Shown here: one piece after another, positions 52,345 through 60,914 of the stretch | Layout of the letters: the number at the start of each line of letters is the position of its first letter | Numbering within the stretch: the first letter of the stretch is position 1 | Notes under the pieces: generated by a model | Databases searched by the model: none | What the model saw: only the letters and a program-made list of their open reading frames with translations | Told to the model about the DNA's origin: nothing | Assembly: GCF_902506265.1 (NCBI RefSeq) | Contig: NZ_LR733556.1 | Location: 329,871 to 393,870, forward strand | Source of the DNA: Flavobacterium sp. 9AF | GTDB lineage: Bacteria > Bacteroidota > Bacteroidia > Flavobacteriales > Flavobacteriaceae | DNA: 64,000 nt | Direction of reading: 5' to 3' | Position numbers and translations under genes: made by a program

Positions 52345-54123
52345 TTACAATCGATCATAGAGTTTTACTGTACCGTTCAAACTAATTTTCAGTAATACAT
52401 ATTCAGGGTAGGCTAGAATATCGGATAATTTTAATGATTGTGTTTCTCCTTTTATTGTTCCTAATGGTGTTTTTATATCCATTTTTTCATCAATTCCGTT
52501 ATTAGCTTCAATTACTTGTTTTGCTACACTTTTACAACTATTTTTTTCAGCTTCTTTTAGTATAGATTTTTTAATAATTCCTTTTCCGAAAAAAATCAAA
52601 ACATTTGAACTTTTTATTTTAACATTTGAGGCTTTTACACAAACTGTTGTATCAGATTCAGTTGTAAAAAAACGGGCATCCATACTTATATTTCCAATTT
52701 TCTTATTGTTTTTTCTTTTAAATAAATCAACTTTTAAATTCACATTTCCATTATCCGAATAAACTGCAGTGGGTTCATTGATTATGAATTTCTTAAGTAA
52801 AAATTTATCTTCATTTTTTTTATTAAAATCAGATATAAAGGGTTTCAATTGTGAAGCAACAAAATCGTAAGTTAAAAATGCAGGTAGCATTATGTTAATA
52901 CCTTCACCTACTATTACATCAGTATTAAAGTTTATTAGAGAATCTTTATTCTTAATTGGAAGTGGTTCTGTATCAAATGTTGCAAAGGGTTGAAATGTAA
53001 CTCCAAACTTAATTTCAATTCGATTGTTATTGTCTACTTTTTTTCCATTTAATTGAGAAACAAATAAACCCGTTACATTTGGATAAATAAAACCAGTATC
53101 ATTTAGCTTAATAGGCTTGTCAAACTGCTCAATAAGGTTTAATGCATAAGCTTTAATATTAATTTTGTCAGTGTTCTCTTCAATTAATTTCTTCACTGCT
53201 TTATCAAGTTGTTTATTCACTTCCTTATCCGCTAAATCTAACAGGTAATCTGTTACAGGTATAGTTTTTGCTCCTAAATCAATTGCATCAACAACAAATT
53301 CAGATTCAAATGCTTCAGCAAATTCTAATTTTGATGTGGGTTCTGAAATTTTTATAGAACCGTTTGGATTGATTTCTATATAGCCTTTTTGCACAATCTT
53401 TATTTTAAATTTCGAATTAAAATTCCCTTTAGGGGTTATAGTTTGAGGCAAATAATCCATATATACCGTTGTCCTTAAATTAGTATCAAAAAAACCCGTA
53501 ATCGTGTATTTGTTTCCTTCAAATTCAACAGTAATATCATCAAGATTTATATTATATTTAAAATTTCCTTTTATGGCAAAAAGGGTTTGATTAATTTCAA
53601 TGAAAGGAACCAAAACGTCTTGGTAAATTGCTTCTACAGCTGGAATTCTAACTTTAACTTCATCAATAATAGTTTCTGTTACATTTTTATATACATTTCG
53701 CCAACATTTTTTCCATTTCCATGGTCTTAAATAACATTTATAAAATTCGGTACCAACCTTTACTGACTTTGTTATTGTTCTAGGAATTCTCTTTATCTCA
53801 TCATAAGCTTCTTTAGCAGGTGTTACTAAAACATTTTGTATTTTTTCAATAGTTATTGATTCATCTGCATGAAGCATAAATCCAAGCTCAGTACTTTCTC
53901 CAGCAACTATAGGGTTTTGCAACTGTGTTTTTAATAAACTTGCAATTTCTTTACTCTTAATATTTGCTGTTAGTCCAATACTTGAAACTTCACTATTAGC
54001 CGAAAGGTAATTATTAACGTTGTCTTCAAATAATTGTCCACTTACAATCATTGGAAAAATAAATAGCATGTAAAGATTTAAACATTTGATCGTTTTACTC
54101 TTTTTTTTAATTTTCGTTATCAT
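52345..54123 (-). CDS. Large secreted protein, DUF4403-like
   Basis: 592 aa with an N-terminal hydrophobic signal (LNLYMLFIFPMIVSGQ). Long beta-strand-rich domain with TVEFEGNKYTITGFF, GNFNSKFKIKIVQKGYIEINPNGSIKISEP and LEFAEAFESEFVVDAIDLGAKTIPV. This pattern recalls DUF4403/BPI-like lipid-binding tubes, held loosely. A basic Trp- and Cys-rich insert (YRPWKWKKCWRNVYK-like) is unusual. First gene of the operon with the coiled-coil and DyP genes; one arm of the 17-bp inverted repeat lies in its promoter. Confidence 0.55.
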   Translation of the reverse strand: MITKIKKKSKTIKCLNLYMLFIFPMIVSGQLFEDNVNNYLSANSEVSSIGLTANIKSKEIASLLKTQLQNPIVAGESTELGFMLHADESITIEKIQNVLVTPAKEAYDEIKRIPRTITKSVKVGTEFYKCYLRPWKWKKCWRNVYKNVTETIIDEVKVRIPAVEAIYQDVLVPFIEINQTLFAIKGNFKYNINLDDITVEFEGNKYTITGFFDTNLRTTVYMDYLPQTITPKGNFNSKFKIKIVQKGYIEINPNGSIKISEPTSKLEFAEAFESEFVVDAIDLGAKTIPVTDYLLDLADKEVNKQLDKAVKKLIEENTDKINIKAYALNLIEQFDKPIKLNDTGFIYPNVTGLFVSQLNGKKVDNNNRIEIKFGVTFQPFATFDTEPLPIKNKDSLINFNTDVIVGEGINIMLPAFLTYDFVASQLKPFISDFNKKNEDKFLLKKFIINEPTAVYSDNGNVNLKVDLFKRKNNKKIGNISMDARFFTTESDTTVCVKASNVKIKSSNVLIFFGKGIIKKSILKEAEKNSCKSVAKQVIEANNGIDEKMDIKTPLGTIKGETQSLKLSDILAYPEYVLLKISLNGTVKLYDRL

Positions 54124-54177
54124 AATTTAATTGTTTTAATTAGTATTCCAAAAATACCTACACAACACTATACCAAT

Positions 54178-54299
54178 CAATTACCCTTTTGTGTGATATT
54201 TTACTATGGCAATAAAAAAATAGCATACACATTCCATTTTTGTAGTAAGATTTGTATATTTAAAATGATTTTTAGAAATATTACACAAAAGGGTAATTG
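54178..54299. promoter_or_regulatory. Divergent promoter with a 17-bp sequence repeated in inverted orientation
   Basis: ACACAAAAGGGTAATTG reads towards the response regulator gene at 54283-54299 and, identically, on the minus strand at 54194-54178 towards the secreted-protein operon. The distances to the two starts are similar (46 and 54 bp). A TATTTTTG -7 box (54150-54157, minus) follows the left copy. It is probably an activator site for the adjacent LuxR-type regulator. Confidence 0.6.
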
Positions 54300-54345
54300 T
54301 GAGTAGTTTATTTATTCTTCAAATTTGTAATGAAAATGAAACGAC

Positions 54346-54975
54346 ATGAAAATAACTGTGGCTATAGTAGAAGATGATAAGAATTACAACCAAGCGTTGC
54401 AAAAAATCATTGCCTTTCAAAAAGATATGGAATGCATAGCTCAGTTTTACAACGGCAAAACGGCTTTATTAGAATTGGAAAGTATAGAACCAGACGTGGT
54501 TTTAATGGACATTCAATTACAAGATGTATCAGGTATTGATCTTGTTTTCCAACTAACCGAAACCATGCCTCATACCCAGTTTATCATGTGCACCAGTTTT
54601 GAAGAAGATGAAAAGATTTTCTCTGCTTTACGAGCAGGTGCTAGTGGTTATTTGGTAAAAGGCGAACCCATGGAAAAAATAATACAAGCCATTCAAGAAA
54701 CCCATTTAGGAGGCGCACCTATGAGTTTTACGATTGCCAAACGTGTTTTACATCATTTTCAAGAATCTAAAATAACGGTTCAAAGCATTGCGTTACTTAC
54801 CCCAACGGAAAGAGAAGTGCTGGAATGGCTAGCAGAAGGCCTTTTGTATAAAGAAATTGCCGATAAAAAATGTGTGACTATCGACACCGTGAAAAAACAT
54901 ATTGGCAATATTTATAGAAAGTTGCAGGTAAATAACAAAATTGAAGCCATTAATAAGTTAAACCACAAAAACTAG
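54346..54975 (+). CDS. Response regulator, NarL/LuxR family
   Basis: 209 aa. Receiver domain (VAIVEDDKNYN; Asp in VVLMDIQLQDVSG; Lys in GYLVKGEP) and C-terminal LuxR HTH (LTPTEREVLEWLAEGLLYKEIADKKCVTIDTVKKHIGNIYRKLQ). It is first in the operon with a 218-aa protein, a polytopic membrane protein and its kinase (54346-57080). It probably controls itself and the divergent operon through the 17-bp repeats. Confidence 0.92.
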   Translation: MKITVAIVEDDKNYNQALQKIIAFQKDMECIAQFYNGKTALLELESIEPDVVLMDIQLQDVSGIDLVFQLTETMPHTQFIMCTSFEEDEKIFSALRAGASGYLVKGEPMEKIIQAIQETHLGGAPMSFTIAKRVLHHFQESKITVQSIALLTPTEREVLEWLAEGLLYKEIADKKCVTIDTVKKHIGNIYRKLQVNNKIEAINKLNHKN

Positions 54976-54980
54976 AAATT

Positions 54981-55637
54981 ATGGAAACAAAAGTAAAAAG
55001 AACACATTCAATTGAATCTATTTCATTTTATAAAAAAATTAAACCCGAAGAAGAAGAATTATTTGTACTTAAATATAAAGCTTTAACAAAAGTTATTCCT
55101 GGTTTAGTTGAGGATTTTTCCATAGATATCAATTTATTTAAGTATTTAATTGCTAAAAATAGTCAAAATGCTAATTTTTGTAAATTTTATTTAATTCAAG
55201 AACATGATGCAATAAATTTTGGAATGACATTTTCTAATACTAAAACTTTTGAAGTTGAAAAAGAAGATAAACTTTATGTTTTAAATTCTAAATTATTTGT
55301 TGAAAGTAATTTAAATGACTTTAATAAATTTATAAATAATTTTAATTCTGGAATTAACTCTAGATTGATTCAGAATATAAATTGTGAAACAAAAATGGTT
55401 TACTATGATTTAGAAATAGTAAAAAATTATATTGATACTTTGGAATTACATTTTAAAATAGATAATTTAAAATTCAATTTTATTCAATATAGTGATATTG
55501 ATTCTAATGGTAATCATTTACCAAATTATGAAAAGATTAATAACAAAATATCTTTTTCTGTTCATGCTAATGTTAAAGACATATATAATAATACTATTGT
55601 AAGTATAGGCTACGACTTCGGTACTATTTATCCCTAA
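54981..55637 (+). CDS. Protein of unknown function in the second two-component operon
   Basis: 218 aa, soluble and Asn/Lys-rich. INLFKYLIAKNSQNANFCKFYLIQEHDAINFGM and a C-terminal ISFSVHANVKDIYNNTIVSIGYDFGTIYP are its most structured parts. The place in the operon matches that of the 16146 protein in the first locus, but homology is not obvious by eye. Codon composition is more AT-rich than its neighbours. Confidence 0.65.
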   Translation: METKVKRTHSIESISFYKKIKPEEEELFVLKYKALTKVIPGLVEDFSIDINLFKYLIAKNSQNANFCKFYLIQEHDAINFGMTFSNTKTFEVEKEDKLYVLNSKLFVESNLNDFNKFINNFNSGINSRLIQNINCETKMVYYDLEIVKNYIDTLELHFKIDNLKFNFIQYSDIDSNGNHLPNYEKINNKISFSVHANVKDIYNNTIVSIGYDFGTIYP

Positions 55638-55641
55638 ATAA

Positions 55642-56280
55642 ATGCTAACATTACTATTTTTATACATTGTTTGTTTATTTTTAACAACTTGTAATGCAAT
55701 AGTTTTGGGTATGAAATATTCGTTTCGTACCCAAAACTATTTAGCTATATATTTATTTGTTACTTTTTTTTTAGAAACCTATGGTTTTGTTAAAACATGT
55801 TTGCAAGAGCAAGACTTTGCTATATATTTTAATTTATATTCTATTTTCAGTATACTTTTTTTCTGCTTTTACTTTTCTAAAATATTCTTTATAAACTTAA
55901 AAAAGATACTATTTATAACTACTTTTATAATACTACTATATATCTTTATTTTTATTGATTTTTTAAGCACAGATTTTGTAATATCATTAGGTCTAATTGT
56001 TGCGATTTTTTATATTTTTAATTCTCTTCTTTGGTTCAATCAAAAATTCAAACTACCTGTTAAAGATAAAATTACCAATGACCCTAATTTTTGGATTGCA
56101 ACAGCTCTACTTTTATGGAGTACTTATATCATTTTTAGAATTTCCCCAATGTATTTATTTCAGAAGGAAGATAGCTATTTCCTAGCTATTTTAAAAAAAA
56201 TTAGCTCCGTAGTTAATATAATAATGTATTCTTTATTTTTCATAGGTTTAGAAAAATACAAATATTTAATTAAAAAATAA
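55642..56280 (+). CDS. Polytopic membrane protein upstream of a histidine kinase
   Basis: 212 aa with six or seven membrane helices and almost no loops, ending GLEKYKYLIKK. Same size, topology and genomic place as the protein at 16878-17525, so I infer a family of sensor subunits for soluble-loop-less kinases. Gap to the kinase is 5 bp. Confidence 0.72.
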   Translation: MLTLLFLYIVCLFLTTCNAIVLGMKYSFRTQNYLAIYLFVTFFLETYGFVKTCLQEQDFAIYFNLYSIFSILFFCFYFSKIFFINLKKILFITTFIILLYIFIFIDFLSTDFVISLGLIVAIFYIFNSLLWFNQKFKLPVKDKITNDPNFWIATALLLWSTYIIFRISPMYLFQKEDSYFLAILKKISSVVNIIMYSLFFIGLEKYKYLIKK

Positions 56281-56285
56281 TCTCA

Positions 56286-57080
56286 ATGAAAGAACTTCCA
56301 CATGAAATGAAACTTACTTACATCATTGCCATTGTCATAATGCTTGTATTTGTAGGTTTTATCATTATGGTGGTTCTTGTGTATAACAAAAAACAACTCA
56401 TTCAACAGCAGGAAAATCAAATTAAAGAAGCTGAATTTCAGAATCAATTGTTACAAAAAGAATTGGAACGACAAAAAGCCATTCAAATCGAAAGAGAACG
56501 TATTTCTCGAGATATGCATGACGATTTAGGTGCTGGAATTTCTGCCATTAAATTACAGGCTGAATTTTTAAAATATAAAATCCCAATGAATACTTATTCC
56601 GAAGATATTGAGGCTATTATTGCCACTTCTGAAGATATGAATGTGGCCATGAGAGAAATTCTATGGAGTTTGAATTCTCAAAATGACACCATTGGTAATT
56701 TTCTAAATTATACAATTGGCTATGTAGAGCGTTTTTTGGATAAAACGGACATAAACATACAATTTGATTCTAAAATCCTTGACAATGAAACCAATTTACC
56801 TGTAAAAGCGAGAAGAAACCTCTTCTTAGTGGTAAAAGAAGCGGTTCATAATGTGTACAAGCATAGTAAAGCAAAAAATAGTAACATTCGATTTGAGCAA
56901 ACTACTACTTACTTTAAGATTGATGTTATAGATGATGGTTTGGGATTTTCAAAGGAAATTATAAAAGGAAATGGTTTAACCAATATGGAATTGCGAATGC
57001 AAGCTATTCAAGGTGTTTTTGTGGTTGTTCCAACAGAAACTGGAACTCATTTATCGTTTCAATATACTTTTAATGCTTAA
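56286..57080 (+). CDS. Sensor histidine kinase, HisKA_3 type
   Basis: 264 aa. One membrane helix (about residues 9-32), a Gln/Glu-rich coiled linker, then HisKA_3 with the phosphorylated His in ISRDMHDDLGAGISAIKLQ, and HATPase with LVVKEAVHNVYKHSKAK, VIDDGLGFS and NGLTNMELRMQ. It lacks its own sensor domain. Partner of the response regulator at 54346. Confidence 0.9.
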   Translation: MKELPHEMKLTYIIAIVIMLVFVGFIIMVVLVYNKKQLIQQQENQIKEAEFQNQLLQKELERQKAIQIERERISRDMHDDLGAGISAIKLQAEFLKYKIPMNTYSEDIEAIIATSEDMNVAMREILWSLNSQNDTIGNFLNYTIGYVERFLDKTDINIQFDSKILDNETNLPVKARRNLFLVVKEAVHNVYKHSKAKNSNIRFEQTTTYFKIDVIDDGLGFSKEIIKGNGLTNMELRMQAIQGVFVVVPTETGTHLSFQYTFNA

Positions 57081-57165
57081 AGAATCTTGCATTAATATAA
57101 AAAACATAACTTTTCAAATGGAAGACCATTCTTAGTCAATATTCTTTTTAGTAATCAATTAATGA

Positions 57166-57195
57166 ATAACATCTCGACTCCGCTCGATGTGACAA
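57166..57195. repeat. Short palindromic repeat
   Basis: ACATCTCGACTCCGCTCGAT then GTGAC: a REP-like unit of the kind dispersed in flavobacterial chromosomes, in the gap between the kinase and tatD. Confidence 0.6.
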
Positions 57196-57245
57196 CTGTT
57201 TAAAATTAATTACTACAATTTAATAAATAGTTATTAATAAATATT

Positions 57246-58049
57246 CTAGTAAATCTCGAAGAACTCTTTAGTATTTTTAGTGGTTTCCAAAGCTACTACT
57301 TCTAAAGAAATCTCTTTGAAGCTAGCAATTGTTTGCGCTACATAGGGCAAAAAAGATGGTTCGTTTCTGCGTTCGTGGTATTTTGTTAGACTTATTTCGG
57401 GTACATTTTTAGGCAACATAAAGGGCGCATCCGTTTCAATCATCATTCTATCTAGTGGAACATATTGTATTACTTCTTCTAAATGAGCAAATCTTTTTTT
57501 GTCAGTAATTGCACCCGTAAAACCTAAATAAAAGCCTTTATCTAAATAGACTTTTGCTTCTGTAAGTGTTCCTGTAAAACAATGTATAACAGCTTTAGGC
57601 AGTTGTGGTAAAAAATCATTTGTAATAGCTATAAATCTATCAAATGCGGCTCTTTCGTGGAGAAAAAGCGGTTTTTGCACTTCGCAAGCCAATTCTAATT
57701 GTGCTTGATAACATTTTTCTTGTTGGGGTCTTGGAGAAAAATCTCGATCAAAATCGAGTCCGCACTCTCCTACTGCTACTACTTCTTTATTTTTTAATAA
57801 TTCTTTAAGTTTAACAATGCTTTGGTTATCCATACTTTTAGCATCATGTGGATGAATACCTGCTGTACTGTATAAAATAGTAGGAAAATCTTTTGTAATG
57901 TTAAAAGCTTCTTGACTTCCTTTTACGCTTGTTCCGGTAAGAATTATTTTTGAAACTCCTGCTCTTATCGCCTTGTTAATAATGTTTTCTTTATCATTTT
58001 GGAATTGTTTATTCGTTAAGTTAATTCCTATATCTATATAATTATTCAT
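57246..58049 (-). CDS. tatD: TatD-family metal-dependent nuclease
   Basis: About 267 aa from ATG 58049 (MNNYIDIGINLTNKQFQND), which aligns with the start of E. coli TatD (MFDIGVNLTSSQF) and, like it, lacks the HxH motif of other TatD-family enzymes. Seen: STAGIHPHD, GECGLDFDRDFSPRPQQ, FLHERAAFDRF, VIHCFTGT and IETDAPFM. TatD is a 3'-5' exonuclease. It overlaps the basic protein gene upstream by 8 bp and so falls in the regulon-promoter unit that starts at 58442. Could take part in RNA or DNA trimming. Confidence 0.92.
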   Translation of the reverse strand: MNNYIDIGINLTNKQFQNDKENIINKAIRAGVSKIILTGTSVKGSQEAFNITKDFPTILYSTAGIHPHDAKSMDNQSIVKLKELLKNKEVVAVGECGLDFDRDFSPRPQQEKCYQAQLELACEVQKPLFLHERAAFDRFIAITNDFLPQLPKAVIHCFTGTLTEAKVYLDKGFYLGFTGAITDKKRFAHLEEVIQYVPLDRMMIETDAPFMLPKNVPEISLTKYHERRNEPSFLPYVAQTIASFKEISLEVVALETTKNTKEFFEIY

Positions 58050-58407
58050 ATTGGTAATGCCTTCCAGATGGCGTTTTCTTGTTTGTTTTAAAGAAGACTT
58101 CAATAACATTATTTCTTTTTATTGCATCTTCTAATTGTTTATAAGATCTATAGCTTGTATAAACAGAGGAAATTCTGTCATTATGTTCTATAAATTTTAT
58201 TTTAACTTTAATATTTTTCTTAGGTTTCTTTTTGACTACAGGATTTCTAATGGCATTTGTATCGTTTTGGTCTAAAGCAACTGTTTCCTCTATTACTGCT
58301 TCTTCAGTAGCGCGCCATTTTCTATTTGCATTTTTTTTCCAATATGGGCGCAGATGTTTAGCACGTTCATAACCGCGATAAGGCCCTTTATTATAGAGAT
58401 TTTTCAT
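58042..58407 (-). CDS. Basic protein of unknown function, 121 aa
   Basis: Very basic: MKNLYNKGPYRGYERAKHLR at the start, VVKKKPKKNIKVKIKFIEHN in the middle, NNVIEVFFKTNKKTPSGRHY at the end. No hydrophobic core segment. The charge and small size suit a nucleic-acid-binding protein. It is the first gene of the unit behind the shared promoter (TTTG box only 17 bp upstream of its ATG) and is translationally coupled to tatD by an 8-bp overlap. Confidence 0.65.
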   Translation of the reverse strand: MKNLYNKGPYRGYERAKHLRPYWKKNANRKWRATEEAVIEETVALDQNDTNAIRNPVVKKKPKKNIKVKIKFIEHNDRISSVYTSYRSYKQLEDAIKRNNVIEVFFKTNKKTPSGRHYQYE

Positions 58408-58423
58408 TTGTTTTTATTTTCAA

Positions 58424-58453
58424 CAAATGTTTAAAAATAAGTACGCAATTATT
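58424..58453 (-). promoter_or_regulatory. Shared promoter element, copy 2
   Basis: On the minus strand AATAATTGCGTA (58442-58453), 14 bp, TTTG (58424-58427), directly upstream of the basic protein and tatD. Shares GCGTACTTATTTTT with copy 3. Confidence 0.65.
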
Positions 58454-58481
58454 TTTCGCTCATAGAAATTTTATATAAAAG

Positions 58482-58553
58482 GGGAATAAGCAAGACTCGA
58501 ACTCGCATCTTCAGATTAGCATTCTGACGTTTTCCAATTGAACTATTATTCCC
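58482..58553 (-). tRNA. tRNA-like gene, GCU anticodon, 8-bp acceptor with G-1:C73
   Basis: Minus strand: acceptor GGAATAA/TTATTCC extended by G-1 opposite C73, weak D-arm (GTT/AAC around AATTGG), anticodon arm TCAGA-ATGCTAA-TCTGA and T-arm GCGAG-TTCGAGT-CTTGC. A GCU anticodon would be serine, yet the long variable arm of Ser tRNAs is absent, and the G-1:C73 pair is the mark of tRNA-His. It is therefore aberrant for any amino acid. Confidence 0.7.
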
Positions 58554-58560
58554 ATTTTTA

Positions 58561-58631
58561 GAAGGTGTACAAGACTCGAACTTGTATATCCCATTTGGTA
58601 TGGACATTTTTCCAATTAAACTAACACCTTC
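58561..58631 (-). tRNA. tRNA-like gene, CCA anticodon, G-1:C73, no U33
   Basis: Minus strand: acceptor AAGGTGT/ACACCTT with G-1:C73, D-region GTTT-AATTGG-AAAAA, anticodon arm TCCA-TACCAAA-TGGG and T-arm ACAAG-TTCGAGT-CTTGT. Position 33, always U in working tRNAs, reads A, and one anticodon-stem pair is T-G. If read, it would be CCA (Trp). Only 7 bp from the previous tRNA-like gene. Confidence 0.65.
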
Positions 58632-58633
58632 AT

Positions 58634-58705
58634 AAACACTATCAGGATTCGAACCTGAAACTAAAGCTTGCAGAGCAATCGTTTTTCCTATTAAACTATA
58701 GTGTT
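58634..58705 (-). tRNA. tRNA-like gene, possible UGC anticodon, broken anticodon stem
   Basis: Minus strand: acceptor AACACTA/TAGTGTT (perfect), D-region GTTT-AATAGG-AAAAAC, T-arm TCAGG-TTCGAAT-CCTGA. The anticodon stem ATTGC/GCTTT pairs in only three of five positions around loop TCTGCAA (UGC, Ala, if read). First of the three tRNA-like genes, starting 7 bp after the SDR stop codon. Confidence 0.6.
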
Positions 58706-58712
58706 GTATTAT

Positions 58713-60086
58713 TCACCATGATGCCACTTTATAATTTTTAAGTAGTACACCATAAAGATAATTTCCTTTTATTCCTTCAATAATTGGATGAACTATTCTG
58801 CTTGCTCCATCAACAGAATCTAAAGGTGGAATATATCCTTTTTCAAATTGCTTTTTTCTTAACTCTTCTTTTGCACCAGTTGAAATCCAACCTACATCAA
58901 CACAACTCATATAGATTTGATCATTAGCAAATTCTTTTCCTGAAGTTAGAGTCAACATATTCAAGGCTGCCTTAGTCATATTTGTATGTGGGTGAAACGT
59001 AGTTTTATTTGTATAACTAAATATGCCTTCAGAAGAAGTTACATTAATAATAAACTTCTCATTAAATGTTGAATTCAACAATAAAGGTTTAAACTCTTTT
59101 ATTAAATAATATGGAGCCATTTGATTAATTAAATTCACTTCAACCAATTCATGTAATGAAACTTCATTCAGAGTAGAATTCCAACTTGTTTTTTCTCTTG
59201 CATCAATAGGCTGACCAAATCGATTTAATTGAATTTCTGTAAATTCTGAAACATTATATTCTAAAGCTTTAATTTCTTTTGAAATGGGTGTTTTGTTTGC
59301 TATTAAATTAACTACATTCTGGTACTTTTCTATTAGCTTTTCTTCTTCTTTCACCATAGGTAAATAATACTCATCTGGATATTTAATAGTTTGTGCGGCA
59401 TTGTTAATCAAAATATCCAAAGTTGTATATTTTGATTTATAAAATTCGATAAAATTATGGATTGCTTTTAGATTTCTTAAATCCAATCCATAAATTACTA
59501 GTTGATTTTTCCATTCTTCATAATCGTTTTCTGCTTCAAATTGCTTTAGAGCTAACGCAGGGAAACGTGAAGTTATGACTACATTCGCTTTACTTCTCAA
59601 TAACTTTAAAGCGGTAGCAAAACCAACTTTAACTCGACCTCCAGTGAGTATTACATTTCTGTTTTCTAAATTTATATTTTGAAATCTATTCTCATAATTT
59701 TCTGTGGCACAAATTGGACATAATCTGTTATAATATTCATGAGCCATTTTATAACTAACATTACAACAATAACATTTTTTAGGCAAATTTAATTCAGTGA
59801 AAAATGGGGCTAATGCTTTTTTTTGATCTGCATAAAGTGTTTTACCTTCTATTGCTTTTTGCGATAAAGTAGTTTGTAAAATAGTTTCTAAGTCGGTTTC
59901 TTTTTTACTTTTATAGCTATCATTACGCAAATTTTTCTTCGCTTTTTTATGAATCTTAGTAATCAAAGTTGCAAATCGATTGTTTTCAGGATTATTCAAA
60001 GGATTATCTTTTAAGATTGTCAATACTTTAAGACAATTCTCCCATTCTTCTTGCGTAAAATTATATTTAGTATCTATTGAATTCAT
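58713..60086 (-). CDS. Zinc-cluster SDR protein without the catalytic tyrosine
   Basis: 457 aa. Residues 1-100 are helical. A Cys cluster KKCYCCNVSYK ... RLCPICATEN (Cys105, 107, 108, 123, 126) looks like a zinc site. A Rossmann SDR domain follows: ILTGGRVKVGFATALKLL (TGxxxGxG, residues 148-155), NNAAQ (228-232), SS at 351-352. The YxxxK motif is T368NMTK372, so the usual Tyr is lost while Lys remains. No ordinary dehydrogenase; perhaps an NAD-binding regulator or an unusual reductase. Its promoter is a shared element (60195-60206), and three tRNA-like genes follow 7 bp after its stop. Confidence 0.72.
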   Translation of the reverse strand: MNSIDTKYNFTQEEWENCLKVLTILKDNPLNNPENNRFATLITKIHKKAKKNLRNDSYKSKKETDLETILQTTLSQKAIEGKTLYADQKKALAPFFTELNLPKKCYCCNVSYKMAHEYYNRLCPICATENYENRFQNINLENRNVILTGGRVKVGFATALKLLRSKANVVITSRFPALALKQFEAENDYEEWKNQLVIYGLDLRNLKAIHNFIEFYKSKYTTLDILINNAAQTIKYPDEYYLPMVKEEEKLIEKYQNVVNLIANKTPISKEIKALEYNVSEFTEIQLNRFGQPIDAREKTSWNSTLNEVSLHELVEVNLINQMAPYYLIKEFKPLLLNSTFNEKFIINVTSSEGIFSYTNKTTFHPHTNMTKAALNMLTLTSGKEFANDQIYMSCVDVGWISTGAKEELRKKQFEKGYIPPLDSVDGASRIVHPIIEGIKGNYLYGVLLKNYKVASW

Positions 60087-60176
60087 TTTGTTTATTTAAA
60101 ACTGCATATTTTCGTTTAGTTATCGTTTTTGTAATAGCTAAATTTAATAGAAGATAGCCCGATAAATTATTTTTTA

Positions 60177-60206
60177 CAAATATTCAAAAATAAGTACGCA
60201 ATTATT
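60177..60206 (-). promoter_or_regulatory. Shared promoter element, copy 3
   Basis: On the minus strand AATAATTGCGTA (60195-60206), 14 bp, TTTG (60177-60180), about 91 bp before the ATG of the zinc-cluster SDR gene. Confidence 0.65.
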
Positions 60207-60219
60207 CTACACTATTACA

Positions 60220-60900
60220 TTATTCATTTAAAAATTGTTCCAAAAAACCGATAAATTGCTTACCATCACTTGTCCAACGCATACCTTGACCATTTTCCAT
60301 GCGTATTTCATAGACCAAACCGTGCTTATAATGATAAAAGATATTCCACCAGGTTTGATTTTCTATAATGTAATCAATTTGTTTACTTATCGTGATTTCT
60401 TTTTCTTTCTGATTACCTTTTAAAGTTTCGAAAATACTTTCTGGATAACGACCTACATGCTTTTCCCAAGCTTTTACTACTACTGTTGTTTCTTTGTTCA
60501 AAGGCTGGAAACAACTTTCTAAAAGTATTTTATGGATTGGTGGAATTGCTTCTTCGTCTTGTTTACTTGCTGAAGTGATACGCTGCCCCATTAACCATAA
60601 AATAACAGAAAATGGCGTGTTTTCAATTAAAGTACAAATCTCTTTGTTATCTATTTCATTTTCATTGGTGAAAACCGCTTTAAATTGAGATACTACATCT
60701 GGATAATTTTGAATAATTTCTTCTTCAAAAAAAGGCAATCTGACAGCGTTAGGAATTTCATTAAACCGTTTTACCAATTCTTTAGAGAAAAGAAATTGTA
60801 TCTCTTCTTCCAAAAAAGTACCGTGTTTCCTTTTCCATTCTAAAGAAAAAAAAGTCTTAGACTCTAACAATATAGCCTGTATTTTTTGCTGAAGACTCAT
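60220..60900 (-). CDS. Protein of unknown function in the ligase neighbourhood
   Basis: 226 aa, mainly helical, no signal peptide. Blocks FFSLEWKRKHGTFLEEEIQFLFSKELVKRFNEIPNAVRLPFF and ENQTWWNIFYHYKHGLVYEIR are well defined, but I know no family. A gap of 14 bp follows the NYN gene, so it is probably co-transcribed with it. Found between it and the SDR unit. Confidence 0.65.
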   Translation of the reverse strand: MSLQQKIQAILLESKTFFSLEWKRKHGTFLEEEIQFLFSKELVKRFNEIPNAVRLPFFEEEIIQNYPDVVSQFKAVFTNENEIDNKEICTLIENTPFSVILWLMGQRITSASKQDEEAIPPIHKILLESCFQPLNKETTVVVKAWEKHVGRYPESIFETLKGNQKEKEITISKQIDYIIENQTWWNIFYHYKHGLVYEIRMENGQGMRWTSDGKQFIGFLEQFLNE

Positions 60901-60914
60901 GTTATTTATCGTAT

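Noticed and set aside
58482..58553. A genuine tRNA-Ser(GCU) in the second array
   Set aside because: No long variable arm and a G-1:C73 pair; a proper tRNA-Ser(GCU) exists at 27131-27217.
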